Source: Poriferisodalis sp965208485 (GTDB taxonomy: Bacteria > Actinomycetota > Acidimicrobiia > Acidimicrobiales > Poriferisodalaceae). Taken from it: DNA of 64,000 nt. The position numbers and the translations under genes are program-made. The notes under the pieces are model-generated. The model was not told the origin of the DNA. It searched no databases and worked only from the letters and a program-made list of their open reading frames with translations. The DNA lies in the NCBI RefSeq assembly GCF_965208485.1, contig NZ_OZ242344.1, positions 3,038,001 through 3,102,000 of the forward strand, given 5' to 3'. Positions 51,639 to 58,839 of the stretch are shown piece by piece. Numbering within the stretch: the first letter of the stretch is position 1; each line of letters opens with the position of its first letter.

Positions 51639-52339
51639 GCATGTCGGCCGCGCCCGGGGCGGCAGCCTCGACCGGGGGGCGGCGCCTCGGGGCTCCGTCC
51701 GACGCAGCGCCGATCATCACCGAGATGCGTCGCAAGCACCTGCGCGAGATCCGTCGCATCGACCGGCTGGTGTACCCGCGGCCCTGGTCGATGGCGCTCT
51801 ACCTGGACGAACTGCAGCGAGGCGGCGAGCGGGTGTACCGCGTGGCCTGCCAACCCGGCCCCGGCGGCCGTCCCGGCGGGGTCATCGGCTACGGCGGCTT
51901 CATGATCGTGGCCGATGAGGGCCACATCACCTCGGTGGCGGTGCATCCGGACTGTCAGGGCCGCGGCGTCGGCGCGCGCCTGATGCTCGAGCTGCATCGC
52001 GCCGCACGCCGCATCGACCCCCTCGACGCGCTGTCCCTCGAGGTGCGGGTCTCGAACACTGCGGCGCAGAGGCTCTATCGCTGGTTCGGCTACGTCCCGG
52101 TCGGAATTCGCATGAACTACTACCGCGGCGGCCCTGGCGGCAAGCGGGAGGACGCACTGGTGATGTGGTGCGCCGACATCGGCAGCGATGAGCACGGCAA
52201 GCGCTTGGACGGCATCGCCACGGCTCTCGGCTTGGCCGAGGGCGCATCGAGCACGGCTCTCGGCTTGGCCGAGGGCGCATCGAGCACGGCTCTCGGCTTG
52301 GCCGAGGGCGCATCGAACACAGGCATCGGGGTGCAATGA
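51635..52339 (+). CDS. rimI: RimI-like N-acetyltransferase with repeat tail
   Basis: A GNAT enzyme of the ribosomal-protein S18 alanine N-acetyltransferase type. IRRIDRLVYPRPWSMALYLD and YGGFMIVADEGHITSVAVHP precede the CoA loop DCQGRGVGARLMLELHRAA, then LEVRVSNTAAQRLYRWFGYV and the final RMNYYRGG. Two tail features are unusual: 30 extra N-terminal residues, and after about residue 185 three 11-residue repeats (S/A-TALGLAEGAS) before GIGVQ. The standard order tsaB-rimI-tsaD is kept, with ATGA overlaps on both sides. Confidence 0.9.
   Translation: MSMSAAPGAAASTGGRRLGAPSDAAPIITEMRRKHLREIRRIDRLVYPRPWSMALYLDELQRGGERVYRVACQPGPGGRPGGVIGYGGFMIVADEGHITSVAVHPDCQGRGVGARLMLELHRAARRIDPLDALSLEVRVSNTAAQRLYRWFGYVPVGIRMNYYRGGPGGKREDALVMWCADIGSDEHGKRLDGIATALGLAEGASSTALGLAEGASSTALGLAEGASNTGIGVQ
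52219..52318 (+). repeat. 33-bp tandem repeat (3 copies) in the rimI 3' end
   Basis: Units start at 52219, 52252 and 52285, each CACGGCTCTCGGCTTGGCCG followed by AGGGCGCATCGAG. They encode ATALGLAEGAS or STALGLAEGAS. The block is in frame, is the last thing before the tsaD start, and does not belong to the acetyltransferase fold. Confidence 0.93.
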
Positions 52340-53343
52340 CCACCATCCTGGGCATCGAGACATCCTGCGACGAGACGGCCGCGGCGGTGGTGGACAACGG
52401 GCGCGAGGTGCGTTCCAGCATCGTCAGCAGCCAAGTCGACCTGCACGCCCGCTATGGCGGCGTCGTCCCCGAGATCGCCGGCCGTGCCCACGAGGCGCTG
52501 ATCACCCCGGTCGTGGCCGAGGCGCTGGTGGAAGCCGGCGCCGCCGACAGTGACGTCGACACGGTGGCGGCAACCTGCGGCCCCGGCCTCATCGGCAGCC
52601 TGCTGGTCGGCGTGGCCGCCGCCAAGGCGCTGGCCCTCGTGTGGGATGTCCCCTACATCGGCATCAACCACCACGAAGCCCACCTGTACGCGGCGCTGCT
52701 GGACGAGCACGACGCCGAAGTGCAGTTCCCGCTCGTCACCCTGCTGGTGTCGGGCGGGCACACGATGCTGATCTCGTTCGAAGCCCATGGCCGCTACCGC
52801 CTGCTCGGCGCAACCCGTGACGACGCCGCCGGCGAGGCGTTCGACAAGGTGGCTCGCTACTTGGGGCTGGGCTACCCGGGCGGACCGGTCATCGATCGGC
52901 TCGCGACCCAAGGCGATCCCACCGCCGTCCCGCTCACGAGGGCGATGCTGGACGACGGCTACGACTTCTCGTTCTCGGGCATCAAGACAGCGGTCATCAA
53001 CTGGGTGCGAGTCCACCCCGAGGTGAAGACCGCGGACGTGGCGGCCTCGTTCCAGGCCTGCGTCACCGATGTGCTCACCCACAAGGCGCGCAAGGCCGCC
53101 CGCGAGCTGGGCGCCGCCGGCATCTGTCTCGCGGGGGGCGTGGCGGCCAACAGCGCCCTGCGCGAGCGCACGCTCGACATCTGCACCGAAGACGGTTTCA
53201 ACGCCTATCTGCCCAGCCGCGCCATGTGCACTGACAACGCCGCCATGATCGCCGCGACCGCCTGGTACCGGCTGGCCAGCGACGGCCCCTCCCACCTAGA
53301 CAGCGGCGCCGACCCCAACCTCCGCATCAACTTCTTGGATTGA
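52336..53343 (+). CDS. tsaD: tRNA N6-adenosine threonylcarbamoyltransferase TsaD
   Basis: A 335-residue ASKHA-fold metalloenzyme. Motifs are TTILGIETSCDETAAAVVDN, VVPEIAGRAHEALI, AATCGPGLIGSLLVGVAAAK, the metal-binding INHHEAHLYAALLDE (two His), VTLLVSGGHTMLI, GATRDDAAGEAFDKVARYLG and GGVAANSALRER. A third ligand is likely the Asp in MCTDNAAMIAA. Full length, standard position after rimI, with an ATGA overlap. It converges with the restriction-modification gene, 16 bp apart. Confidence 0.95.
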   Translation: MTTILGIETSCDETAAAVVDNGREVRSSIVSSQVDLHARYGGVVPEIAGRAHEALITPVVAEALVEAGAADSDVDTVAATCGPGLIGSLLVGVAAAKALALVWDVPYIGINHHEAHLYAALLDEHDAEVQFPLVTLLVSGGHTMLISFEAHGRYRLLGATRDDAAGEAFDKVARYLGLGYPGGPVIDRLATQGDPTAVPLTRAMLDDGYDFSFSGIKTAVINWVRVHPEVKTADVAASFQACVTDVLTHKARKAARELGAAGICLAGGVAANSALRERTLDICTEDGFNAYLPSRAMCTDNAAMIAATAWYRLASDGPSHLDSGADPNLRINFLD

Positions 53344-53359
53344 GTTCAGCCCTTCAGGC

Positions 53360-55204
53360 TCAGCGAATCGAAGACGAGTGCGTTGCCTCGTCTTCGTATC
53401 CCGCAGCCATCGCCTGTGCCAAGCTCGCCGCGTCCGATCGCAGTCGCGAACGCCCCTCGACGATTCTCTGCGTCTCATTGGCGATTCGCTGCCGCTCCTT
53501 CGAGTCTCGCGGGACAGGCAACTGCAGTTCCTTGACCCGTTGGCCAAGCGTGTCGATGATGTCTTGGGTGAACTGAAGAGCGCGAACCTGCTGCGACACA
53601 AACTCAGAGTTCAGCGCCGCGAAGAGCAGGTACGCGTGCGCTGTTGTGTCCTCGGGGTGGTTCGATTCCGTGACTGCCAGCGGCTTGAGAAGCCGAAGCC
53701 TGAGAATATGGCTCTGGAACAGCAGTCGACGTTCGCTGTCCGCGCCTGTGATCATGGCGGAGGTTCCGATCAGATACGTGCCATCTCGCACCAGCAAGAT
53801 GTCCCCGACTTCAACTTCGCACTTGGACCTGAAAACGCGGTACACGTCCTCTTGGCTGATGATGTCCGCGTCGTTGATCTTGATCTTGCTGCCGAAGGGC
53901 GGATTCGTCACGACGATGTCGAAGGTGCCAAGACGGACGTGCTCGCGCGATTTGTCACTCCACGTGTCAGCCGCTGCCAGCGAGTTCTCGCAGAATATGC
54001 CGCTGCGGCCGTCGCCCATGATCGCCATGTAGGCCTTGGTGACTTTCGTGAGGAAGGTGTCTTTGTCGATTCCTCGCAGGCGTCCCGCTACCTTGTTCCG
54101 CTCTTCCAGCAATGTCTGGTCGTCCCAGACTTGTTCTGGCGCTCGTTCGGACAGTCTCGCCCAGACCGCATCGAGCGCTTGAATGAGAAAACCGCCCGAG
54201 CCGCAAGCCGGGTCGATGATTGATTCCTCCGGCTTGGGATCGAGCATCTCTACCACCATCTGAACGACATTTCGTGGCGTGAAGAACTGGCCCTCGGTAC
54301 CACGCAGAGATGGGCCGACGAACACCTCGAATGCGTCGGCGACAGCATCGCGGCTGGAACCCATGAGTGAGTAGTTCTGGAGCTCGCCTACTACGTAGGC
54401 CAAGCTCGTGGAGTCGATGGCCAAGCGGTGGTCTTCGGCGAATACACGGTGGTCTTCGGCGAATACATCTGTGTACTGATCCTTGACGCGGTCGAACAGT
54501 CCATTCACGCGTTGAGCGATCTCCTCGGCGGTTTCCTGCACCCCTGCACGGAACGAGACGACGTCTTCGCGGGCGGTGTAGCGCTCGTCGTAGAGCTTGC
54601 AGAAGACGATGTTGAGCATCTGCTCTGCGAGTGCGACTTCTCTCGTGATGCCCACGACGTTGCCGGCAAGGTGGTTGCGCAGGTCGTCAAAGACCGCCTT
54701 GAGGTTCGACGCGGGCATCAAGTCTCGGCGCAACTGCTTGCCCATGTCGTCGATGCTCTGGCCGAAGCGGGGGATGCTTGGAATCTCGACGAACGACCGC
54801 TCTCCTCCCGGTGACACGATCTTGCGCAGGTAGAGGTGGTCTTGGCCGTTGAACCAGACGCCCACGGAAGCCGCCGACATCTCCATGTACAGCTTCGGCT
54901 GCTCGAGGCCCTCCTTTCGTTTCGGTCTCTTGCACTCGACGACGAGGCGGAGTTCGCCCTCCAGCTTGGACGGCGAGTCGAAGACCGCTATGTCGACGGG
55001 ATAGGTGCCCGATGCATCCGAGGGCGATTTCCGCACACGATGCTGGGGGCGGCTCTTGATGTGATCCTTGGGGTACCCGAAGTCCTCCACGAGGCGCCGC
55101 CGCATTACCTGCACGGCCTCCCGCTCTTCCGCAGTGGCCGGTACTTCTTCGCCTGTGATGTAGTCGAACAGGACATCAGTGGTATCGGTCCCGCTGACGC
55201 TCAC
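53360..55204 (-). CDS. Single-chain restriction-modification protein (HsdR_N-like nuclease + N6 methylase), internally deleted
   Basis: A 614-residue protein from a GTG start. Residues 15-130 resemble the PD-(D/E)xK nuclease domain at the N-terminus of HsdR-type enzymes (TYPVDIAVFDSPSKLEGELR, then VVECKRPKRK with the E-x-K). Residues 165-430 are an N6-adenine methylase with the AdoMet loop IIDPACGSGGFLIQALDAVW and catalytic FDIVVTNPPFGSKIKINDAD. Soon after NPPF the sequence jumps to a C-terminal EVEVGDILLVRDGTYLIGTS region seen in the specificity part of such proteins. Relatives continue about 150-200 residues of methylase in between, so an internal deletion is likely. A short duplication (VFAEDHR twice) occurs near residue 250. 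No hsdS or hsdR gene is adjacent. Confidence 0.75.
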   Translation of the reverse strand: MSVSGTDTTDVLFDYITGEEVPATAEEREAVQVMRRRLVEDFGYPKDHIKSRPQHRVRKSPSDASGTYPVDIAVFDSPSKLEGELRLVVECKRPKRKEGLEQPKLYMEMSAASVGVWFNGQDHLYLRKIVSPGGERSFVEIPSIPRFGQSIDDMGKQLRRDLMPASNLKAVFDDLRNHLAGNVVGITREVALAEQMLNIVFCKLYDERYTAREDVVSFRAGVQETAEEIAQRVNGLFDRVKDQYTDVFAEDHRVFAEDHRLAIDSTSLAYVVGELQNYSLMGSSRDAVADAFEVFVGPSLRGTEGQFFTPRNVVQMVVEMLDPKPEESIIDPACGSGGFLIQALDAVWARLSERAPEQVWDDQTLLEERNKVAGRLRGIDKDTFLTKVTKAYMAIMGDGRSGIFCENSLAAADTWSDKSREHVRLGTFDIVVTNPPFGSKIKINDADIISQEDVYRVFRSKCEVEVGDILLVRDGTYLIGTSAMITGADSERRLLFQSHILRLRLLKPLAVTESNHPEDTTAHAYLLFAALNSEFVSQQVRALQFTQDIIDTLGQRVKELQLPVPRDSKERQRIANETQRIVEGRSRLRSDAASLAQAMAAGYEDEATHSSSIR

Positions 55205-55501
55205 AGCGACCGACCCCTCATGCGTAGCCCCTTCGCGCGCGGACCCGCATCCTGACTGCGGCCCAGATTACACATGCGTCGTCCCATGCATGCGGACTCT
55301 ACGGAGGTCCTGTGACATAGGGACCCGCCTGGGTGCGGGCACGCGTGGCGACGGCGTGTGTGCTGACCATGCCGCGCAGATTGCCGCGTCGCCGCCGCGG
55401 CGCGCCACATGGGCGAAGACGCGGTGCCCTGGCTCCAAGTGTTCCAGCGGGCCCAAGTCGGGCGGCTGCGAGGTTGTGGCTGGTTAGTGGGACTCGTATC
55501 G
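55205..55501 (+). other. Intergenic region upstream of groESL
   Basis: About 300 bp between the restriction-modification gene and the CIRCE operator. No gene is visible. The last part must hold the groESL promoter, but I see no clear hexamers in this GC-rich DNA. Confidence 0.5.
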
Positions 55502-55528
55502 TTAGCACTCGCCCGGTGAGAGTGCTAA
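55502..55528. promoter_or_regulatory. CIRCE operator (HrcA binding site)
   Basis: TTAGCACTC-gcccggtga-GAGTGCTAA is a perfect match to the CIRCE consensus (9-bp arms, 9-bp spacer). It lies 45 bp upstream of the groES ATG. HrcA binds CIRCE to repress heat-shock operons, so groESL should be HrcA-controlled in this organism. Confidence 0.97.
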
Positions 55529-55573
55529 GTGTCGCCGGGTGTTCCCAATGAGCCACAGGAGGCACATCCGACC

Positions 55574-55864
55574 ATGAATCTGAAGCCACTTGAGGACCGC
55601 ATCGTCGTGCGCCCGAGCGATGCGGAGGAGACCACCGCCAGCGGTTTGGTCATCCCCGACACCGCCAAGGAAAAGCCCCAGCAGGGCGAGGTGCTTGCGG
55701 TAGGCCCCGGCAAGCGCTCTGATCAGTCGGGCGAGATCATCCCGATGGATGTCGGCGTCGGCGACACCGTCGTCTACAGCAAGTACGGCGGCACCGAGAT
55801 CACCGTGGCCGGCGAGGACCTGCTCATCCTGAGCGCTCGCGACGTCTTGGCCGTTGTCGCCTGA
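55574..55864 (+). CDS. groES: Co-chaperonin GroES
   Basis: A 96-residue protein from ATG 55574: MNLKPLEDRIVVRPSDAEET, the mobile loop TASGLVIPDTAKEKPQQGEV, VGVGDTVVYSKYGGTEI, and a C-terminal EDLLILSARDVLAVVA. It caps GroEL. AGGAGG-like purines lie before the start. It is first in a two-gene operon with groEL 42 bp downstream, under the CIRCE operator. Confidence 0.97.
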   Translation: MNLKPLEDRIVVRPSDAEETTASGLVIPDTAKEKPQQGEVLAVGPGKRSDQSGEIIPMDVGVGDTVVYSKYGGTEITVAGEDLLILSARDVLAVVA

Positions 55865-55906
55865 CGCCGGCTGTCACGACGAGAAGACGAGAAAGAGAAC
55901 CAACAC

Positions 55907-57550
55907 ATGCCGAAGATCCTGAAATTCAGCGAAGAGGCCCGCCGCGGCCTCGAGGCCGGCGTCAACAAGCTGGCCGATGCTGTCAAGGTGACCTTGGGTC
56001 CCAGAGGCCGCAATGTCGTGCTCGAGAAGTCATTCGGAGCGCCGACGATCACCAACGACGGCGTGAGCATCGCCCGCGAGATCGAGCTCGACGACCCGTT
56101 CGAGAACATGGGCGCCCAGCTCGTGAAGGAAGTCGCCACCAAGACCAACGACGTCGCCGGCGACGGCACCACCACGGCAACGGTGCTGGCCCAGGCCATG
56201 GTGCGCGAGGGCTTGCGCAATGTGGCCGCGGGCGCCAACCCGATGGAGCTCAAGCGGGGCATCGAGGCCGCCGTGGCCGCCGCCGTCGACTCCATTGGCG
56301 ACATGTCCACTGACGTGTCCGCCGACAAGGGCAAGATCGCCAGCGTCGCCGGCATCTCCTCGGCGGACATCGCTATCGGCGAGACCTTGGCCGAGGCGTT
56401 CGACAAGGTCGGCAAGGACGGCGTGATCTCCGTGGAGGAGTCCAACACGTTCGGCGTCGATCTCGAGTTCACCGAGGGCATGCAGTTCGACAAGGGCTTC
56501 CTGTCGCCGTACTTCGTGACCGACCCCGACCGTCAGGAGGCTGTCTTCGACAGTCCGTATCTGCTGTTCGTGAACGGCAAGATCGGTTCGGTGGCCGAGT
56601 TGGTCCCGGTGCTCGAGAAGGTCATGCAGACCGGCAAGAGCTTGGTGATTGTCGCCGAGGACGTCGAGGGCGAGGCGCTGGCCACCTTGGTGGTCAACAA
56701 GATCCGCGGCACGTTCTCCTCGGCTGCGGTGAAGGCCCCTGGGTTCGGCGAGCGCCGCAAGGCGATGCTGGCCGACATGGCCATCCTCACCGGCGGCCAG
56801 GTCATCTCCGAGGAGGTCGGCCTGAAGCTGGACAACACCACGCTCGACTTGCTGGGCACTGCCCGCAAGGTGATCATCACCAAGGACGACACGACCATCG
56901 TGGAAGGCGGCGGCGACAGCGCCGATGTCGAGGGCCGTGTGGCGCAGATCAAGCGCGAGATCACCGACACCGACTCCGACTGGGACCGCGAGAAGCTGCA
57001 GGAGCGGCTGGCAAAGCTGGCTGGCGGCGTCGCGGTGATCCAGGTCGGCGCGGCCACTGAGGTCGAGCTCAAGGAGAAGAAGCACCGCATCGAGGACGCC
57101 GTGTCGGCGACCCGTGCAGCGATCGAAGAGGGCATCGTGCCCGGCGGCGGCACCGCGCTGCTGCGAGCCCGTGCGGCGGTCGCCGCGCTGGAACTGCCGG
57201 GCGACGACGAGGCCACCGGTGCCAATATGGTGTTCCGGGCCTTGGAGGCGCCCAGTCGCCAGATCGCGCAGAACGCGGGCTTCGAGGGTGCTGTGATCGT
57301 GCAGCAGATCGAGGCGGGCGACGGTGCCGCCGGTTTCAACACCGAGACCGGAAAGTTCGAGGACTTGGTGGCCGCGGGCGTGATCGATCCGGCGAAGGTG
57401 ACTCGTGCGGCGTTGCAGAATGCGGCCTCCATAGCGGCGCTGCTGCTCACCACCGAGACCTTGGTCACCGACAAGCCCGAGGAGCCGGATCCCGCGGCGG
57501 CCGCGGCGGCCGCCGCCGCCATGGGCGGCGGCATGGGCGGGATGATGTAG
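55907..57550 (+). CDS. groEL: Chaperonin GroEL
   Basis: A 547-residue ATP-dependent chaperonin. Nucleotide-binding motifs are VTLGPRGRNVVLEKSFGAPT and NDVAGDGTTTATVLAQAMV. The apical domain includes VTDPDRQEAVFDSPYLLFVN. The equatorial C-terminal part includes EEGIVPGGGTALLRA. The tail is Ala-rich and ends GGGMGGMM, the common disordered GGM tail of the folding chamber. It is directly downstream of groES, which identifies it as the operon-type GroEL copy. Confidence 0.98.
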   Translation: MPKILKFSEEARRGLEAGVNKLADAVKVTLGPRGRNVVLEKSFGAPTITNDGVSIAREIELDDPFENMGAQLVKEVATKTNDVAGDGTTTATVLAQAMVREGLRNVAAGANPMELKRGIEAAVAAAVDSIGDMSTDVSADKGKIASVAGISSADIAIGETLAEAFDKVGKDGVISVEESNTFGVDLEFTEGMQFDKGFLSPYFVTDPDRQEAVFDSPYLLFVNGKIGSVAELVPVLEKVMQTGKSLVIVAEDVEGEALATLVVNKIRGTFSSAAVKAPGFGERRKAMLADMAILTGGQVISEEVGLKLDNTTLDLLGTARKVIITKDDTTIVEGGGDSADVEGRVAQIKREITDTDSDWDREKLQERLAKLAGGVAVIQVGAATEVELKEKKHRIEDAVSATRAAIEEGIVPGGGTALLRARAAVAALELPGDDEATGANMVFRALEAPSRQIAQNAGFEGAVIVQQIEAGDGAAGFNTETGKFEDLVAAGVIDPAKVTRAALQNAASIAALLLTTETLVTDKPEEPDPAAAAAAAAAMGGGMGGMM

Positions 57551-57554
57551 ATCC

Positions 57555-57586
57555 GTCCGGGGCGGGGAATCCTGCCCTGCCCCGAC
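57555..57586 (+). terminator. Strong hairpin after groEL
   Basis: GTC-GGGGC-GGG pairs with CCC-GCCCC-GAC around a 7-nt loop (one bulged C and one G-T pair). It starts 5 bp after the groEL stop. No T run follows, so it would be a non-canonical intrinsic terminator or an mRNA 3' stabiliser. Confidence 0.55.
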
Positions 57587-57623
57587 GACTCACGAGTGCC
57601 GGGCCGAGCTGCACGGATCGGCA

Positions 57624-57695
57624 CTAGCAGGCTGCTGAAATATGCAGGTCTGGCTGGAAGCGCAAGCCCCTGACCTGCGGATTTGCAACTGGGCT
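57624..57695 (-). mobile_element. Miniature inverted-repeat element, copy 3 (truncated)
   Basis: Starts CTAGCAGGCTGCTGAAATAT and matches the reverse complement of copy 2 for about 70 bases, through TTGCAACTGG. Homology then ends abruptly and CWB2-type coding sequence begins. The second inverted end is missing. Confidence 0.8.
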
Positions 57696-58057
57696 CGGTG
57701 GGAATCGTGACGCTGGAGGCGGCGGCGGAAACCCCCGGAGGCGTCACCTTGGTGATCGCCAACGGCTGGTCCCCGCCCGACGTCGGCGTCGCCGCGGCGT
57801 ACGCAGCAGCCACCGACAACGCCGCGGTCGCGTACACTGCCCTAGGCTCGCTGCCCGACGCCACCGCCGAGTTCATACGCGACTACCGGCCCGACCGCGT
57901 GATCATCATCGGCGGCAGAGCAGCCGTCGCCGACGATGTGCGCACCGCCATCGACGACACCGCACCCGCCGACACCGAGATCCGCCGCATCACCGGCGCC
58001 ACCCGCACCCACACCGCCGCCCAAGCCGCCCGCAGCATCCTCCGCCAACAGAACTGA
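57696..58057 (+). pseudogene. CWB2-type cell-wall-binding repeat fragment
   Basis: One cell-wall-binding repeat 2 unit in an open frame: VTLVIANGWSPPDVGVAAAY, then DNAAVAYTALGSLPDATAEF and RPDRVIIIGGRAAVADDVRT, ending ATRTHTAAQAARSILRQQN. It is very similar to the three CWB2 units of the next gene. It has no signal peptide and its 5' end abuts the truncated miniature element, so it is the 3' remnant of a longer surface-protein gene. Confidence 0.75.
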
Positions 58058-58086
58058 CACCACCACCTCTCAACCGGATCACACCT

Positions 58087-58839
58087 GTGACTTTCCACTT
58101 GGATGCAGCGCGAGGTCGCTCCGGGCCGTCTGGGCGGCGTGCTGGGACCCGGCTCGTGGGGGTCTTGGCGCTGGCATGTGTTGCGGGGCTGGTGTTGGCG
58201 GTCCTGTCCCCTGTGGCCGGCGCCGAGGACACTGTCCCTGTCACGGTCACGGTCACGCAGGACGGTTTTTCGTTGACGTGTGATGCGGAGGTGGCTGAGG
58301 GTGAGACGCTGGCGTGCACTCTTGCGAACTCGTCGTCGGAGGCTCAGCCGTGGCCGGTGGTGGCGTTGTTGCATTTGTCGGCTGACGAGGACAGGGCGTT
58401 GGTGGTGGGCAGTCCGGTGGATGTGGGGTTTGGGTCGTTGAGTCCGGTTGTGGAGCTGGACAGCAGTGTCTGGTGGATCGGTGAGACGTTGGTGGGCTAT
58501 TCGCGTTTTGACTGGGATGGCGACGCGGACGGCGTCCCGGCGGATCCTCCCCCGACTGTGACCACGCTGGTTCCTCCTGAGACTTCGCGGACGGTGAGTA
58601 TCGCGGTCGTCGACGACGCGGCTGCTGAGGGCAGTGAGCAGTTCTATGTGGCGTTGGGGCCTGACGGCAGCGACGGTGTCGGGTTTTTGTACAACAACAA
58701 GCAGAGCGTGACTGTCACCGAGGACGACGCCAAGAGCTCGGATGTGGCGTTGTCGAGCCTGTCGGCGTCTGCGGGGGGGGGGGTCGGGCGCTGTCGGCGA
58801 GCGACGCCGCCCAGTCGGTCAATGTGGCCTATGAGGTGA
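58087..58839 (+). CDS. Surface protein, N-terminal part (upstream of G-tract frameshift)
   Basis: The frame starts at 58087 with a basic stretch and a hydrophobic signal (LVGVLALACVAGLVLAVLSP, cleaved near AGAED). Two beta-rich domains follow with paired Cys (FSLTCDAEVAEGETLACTLA). A Calx-beta-like end (VDDAAAEGSEQFYVALGPDG) and the start of a cadherin-like sandwich (DVALSSLSASAGG) come next. At 58773-58783 a run of 11 G shifts the frame, and translation would stop at 58839. With 9 or 12 G this frame joins the following one and makes a single protein of about 1380 residues. Confidence 0.75.
   Translation: MTFHLDAARGRSGPSGRRAGTRLVGVLALACVAGLVLAVLSPVAGAEDTVPVTVTVTQDGFSLTCDAEVAEGETLACTLANSSSEAQPWPVVALLHLSADEDRALVVGSPVDVGFGSLSPVVELDSSVWWIGETLVGYSRFDWDGDADGVPADPPPTVTTLVPPETSRTVSIAVVDDAAAEGSEQFYVALGPDGSDGVGFLYNNKQSVTVTEDDAKSSDVALSSLSASAGGGVGRCRRATPPSRSMWPMR
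58773..58783 (+). repeat. Homopolymer of 11 G at the frame break
   Basis: The tract follows GTCTGC and precedes TCGGGCG. In the present length the upstream and downstream coding frames do not meet; a tract of 9 or 12 G would join them as SASAGG…RALSASDAA. Long G tracts are classic slipped-strand phase-variation sites, and also a common sequencing-error site. Confidence 0.9.
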
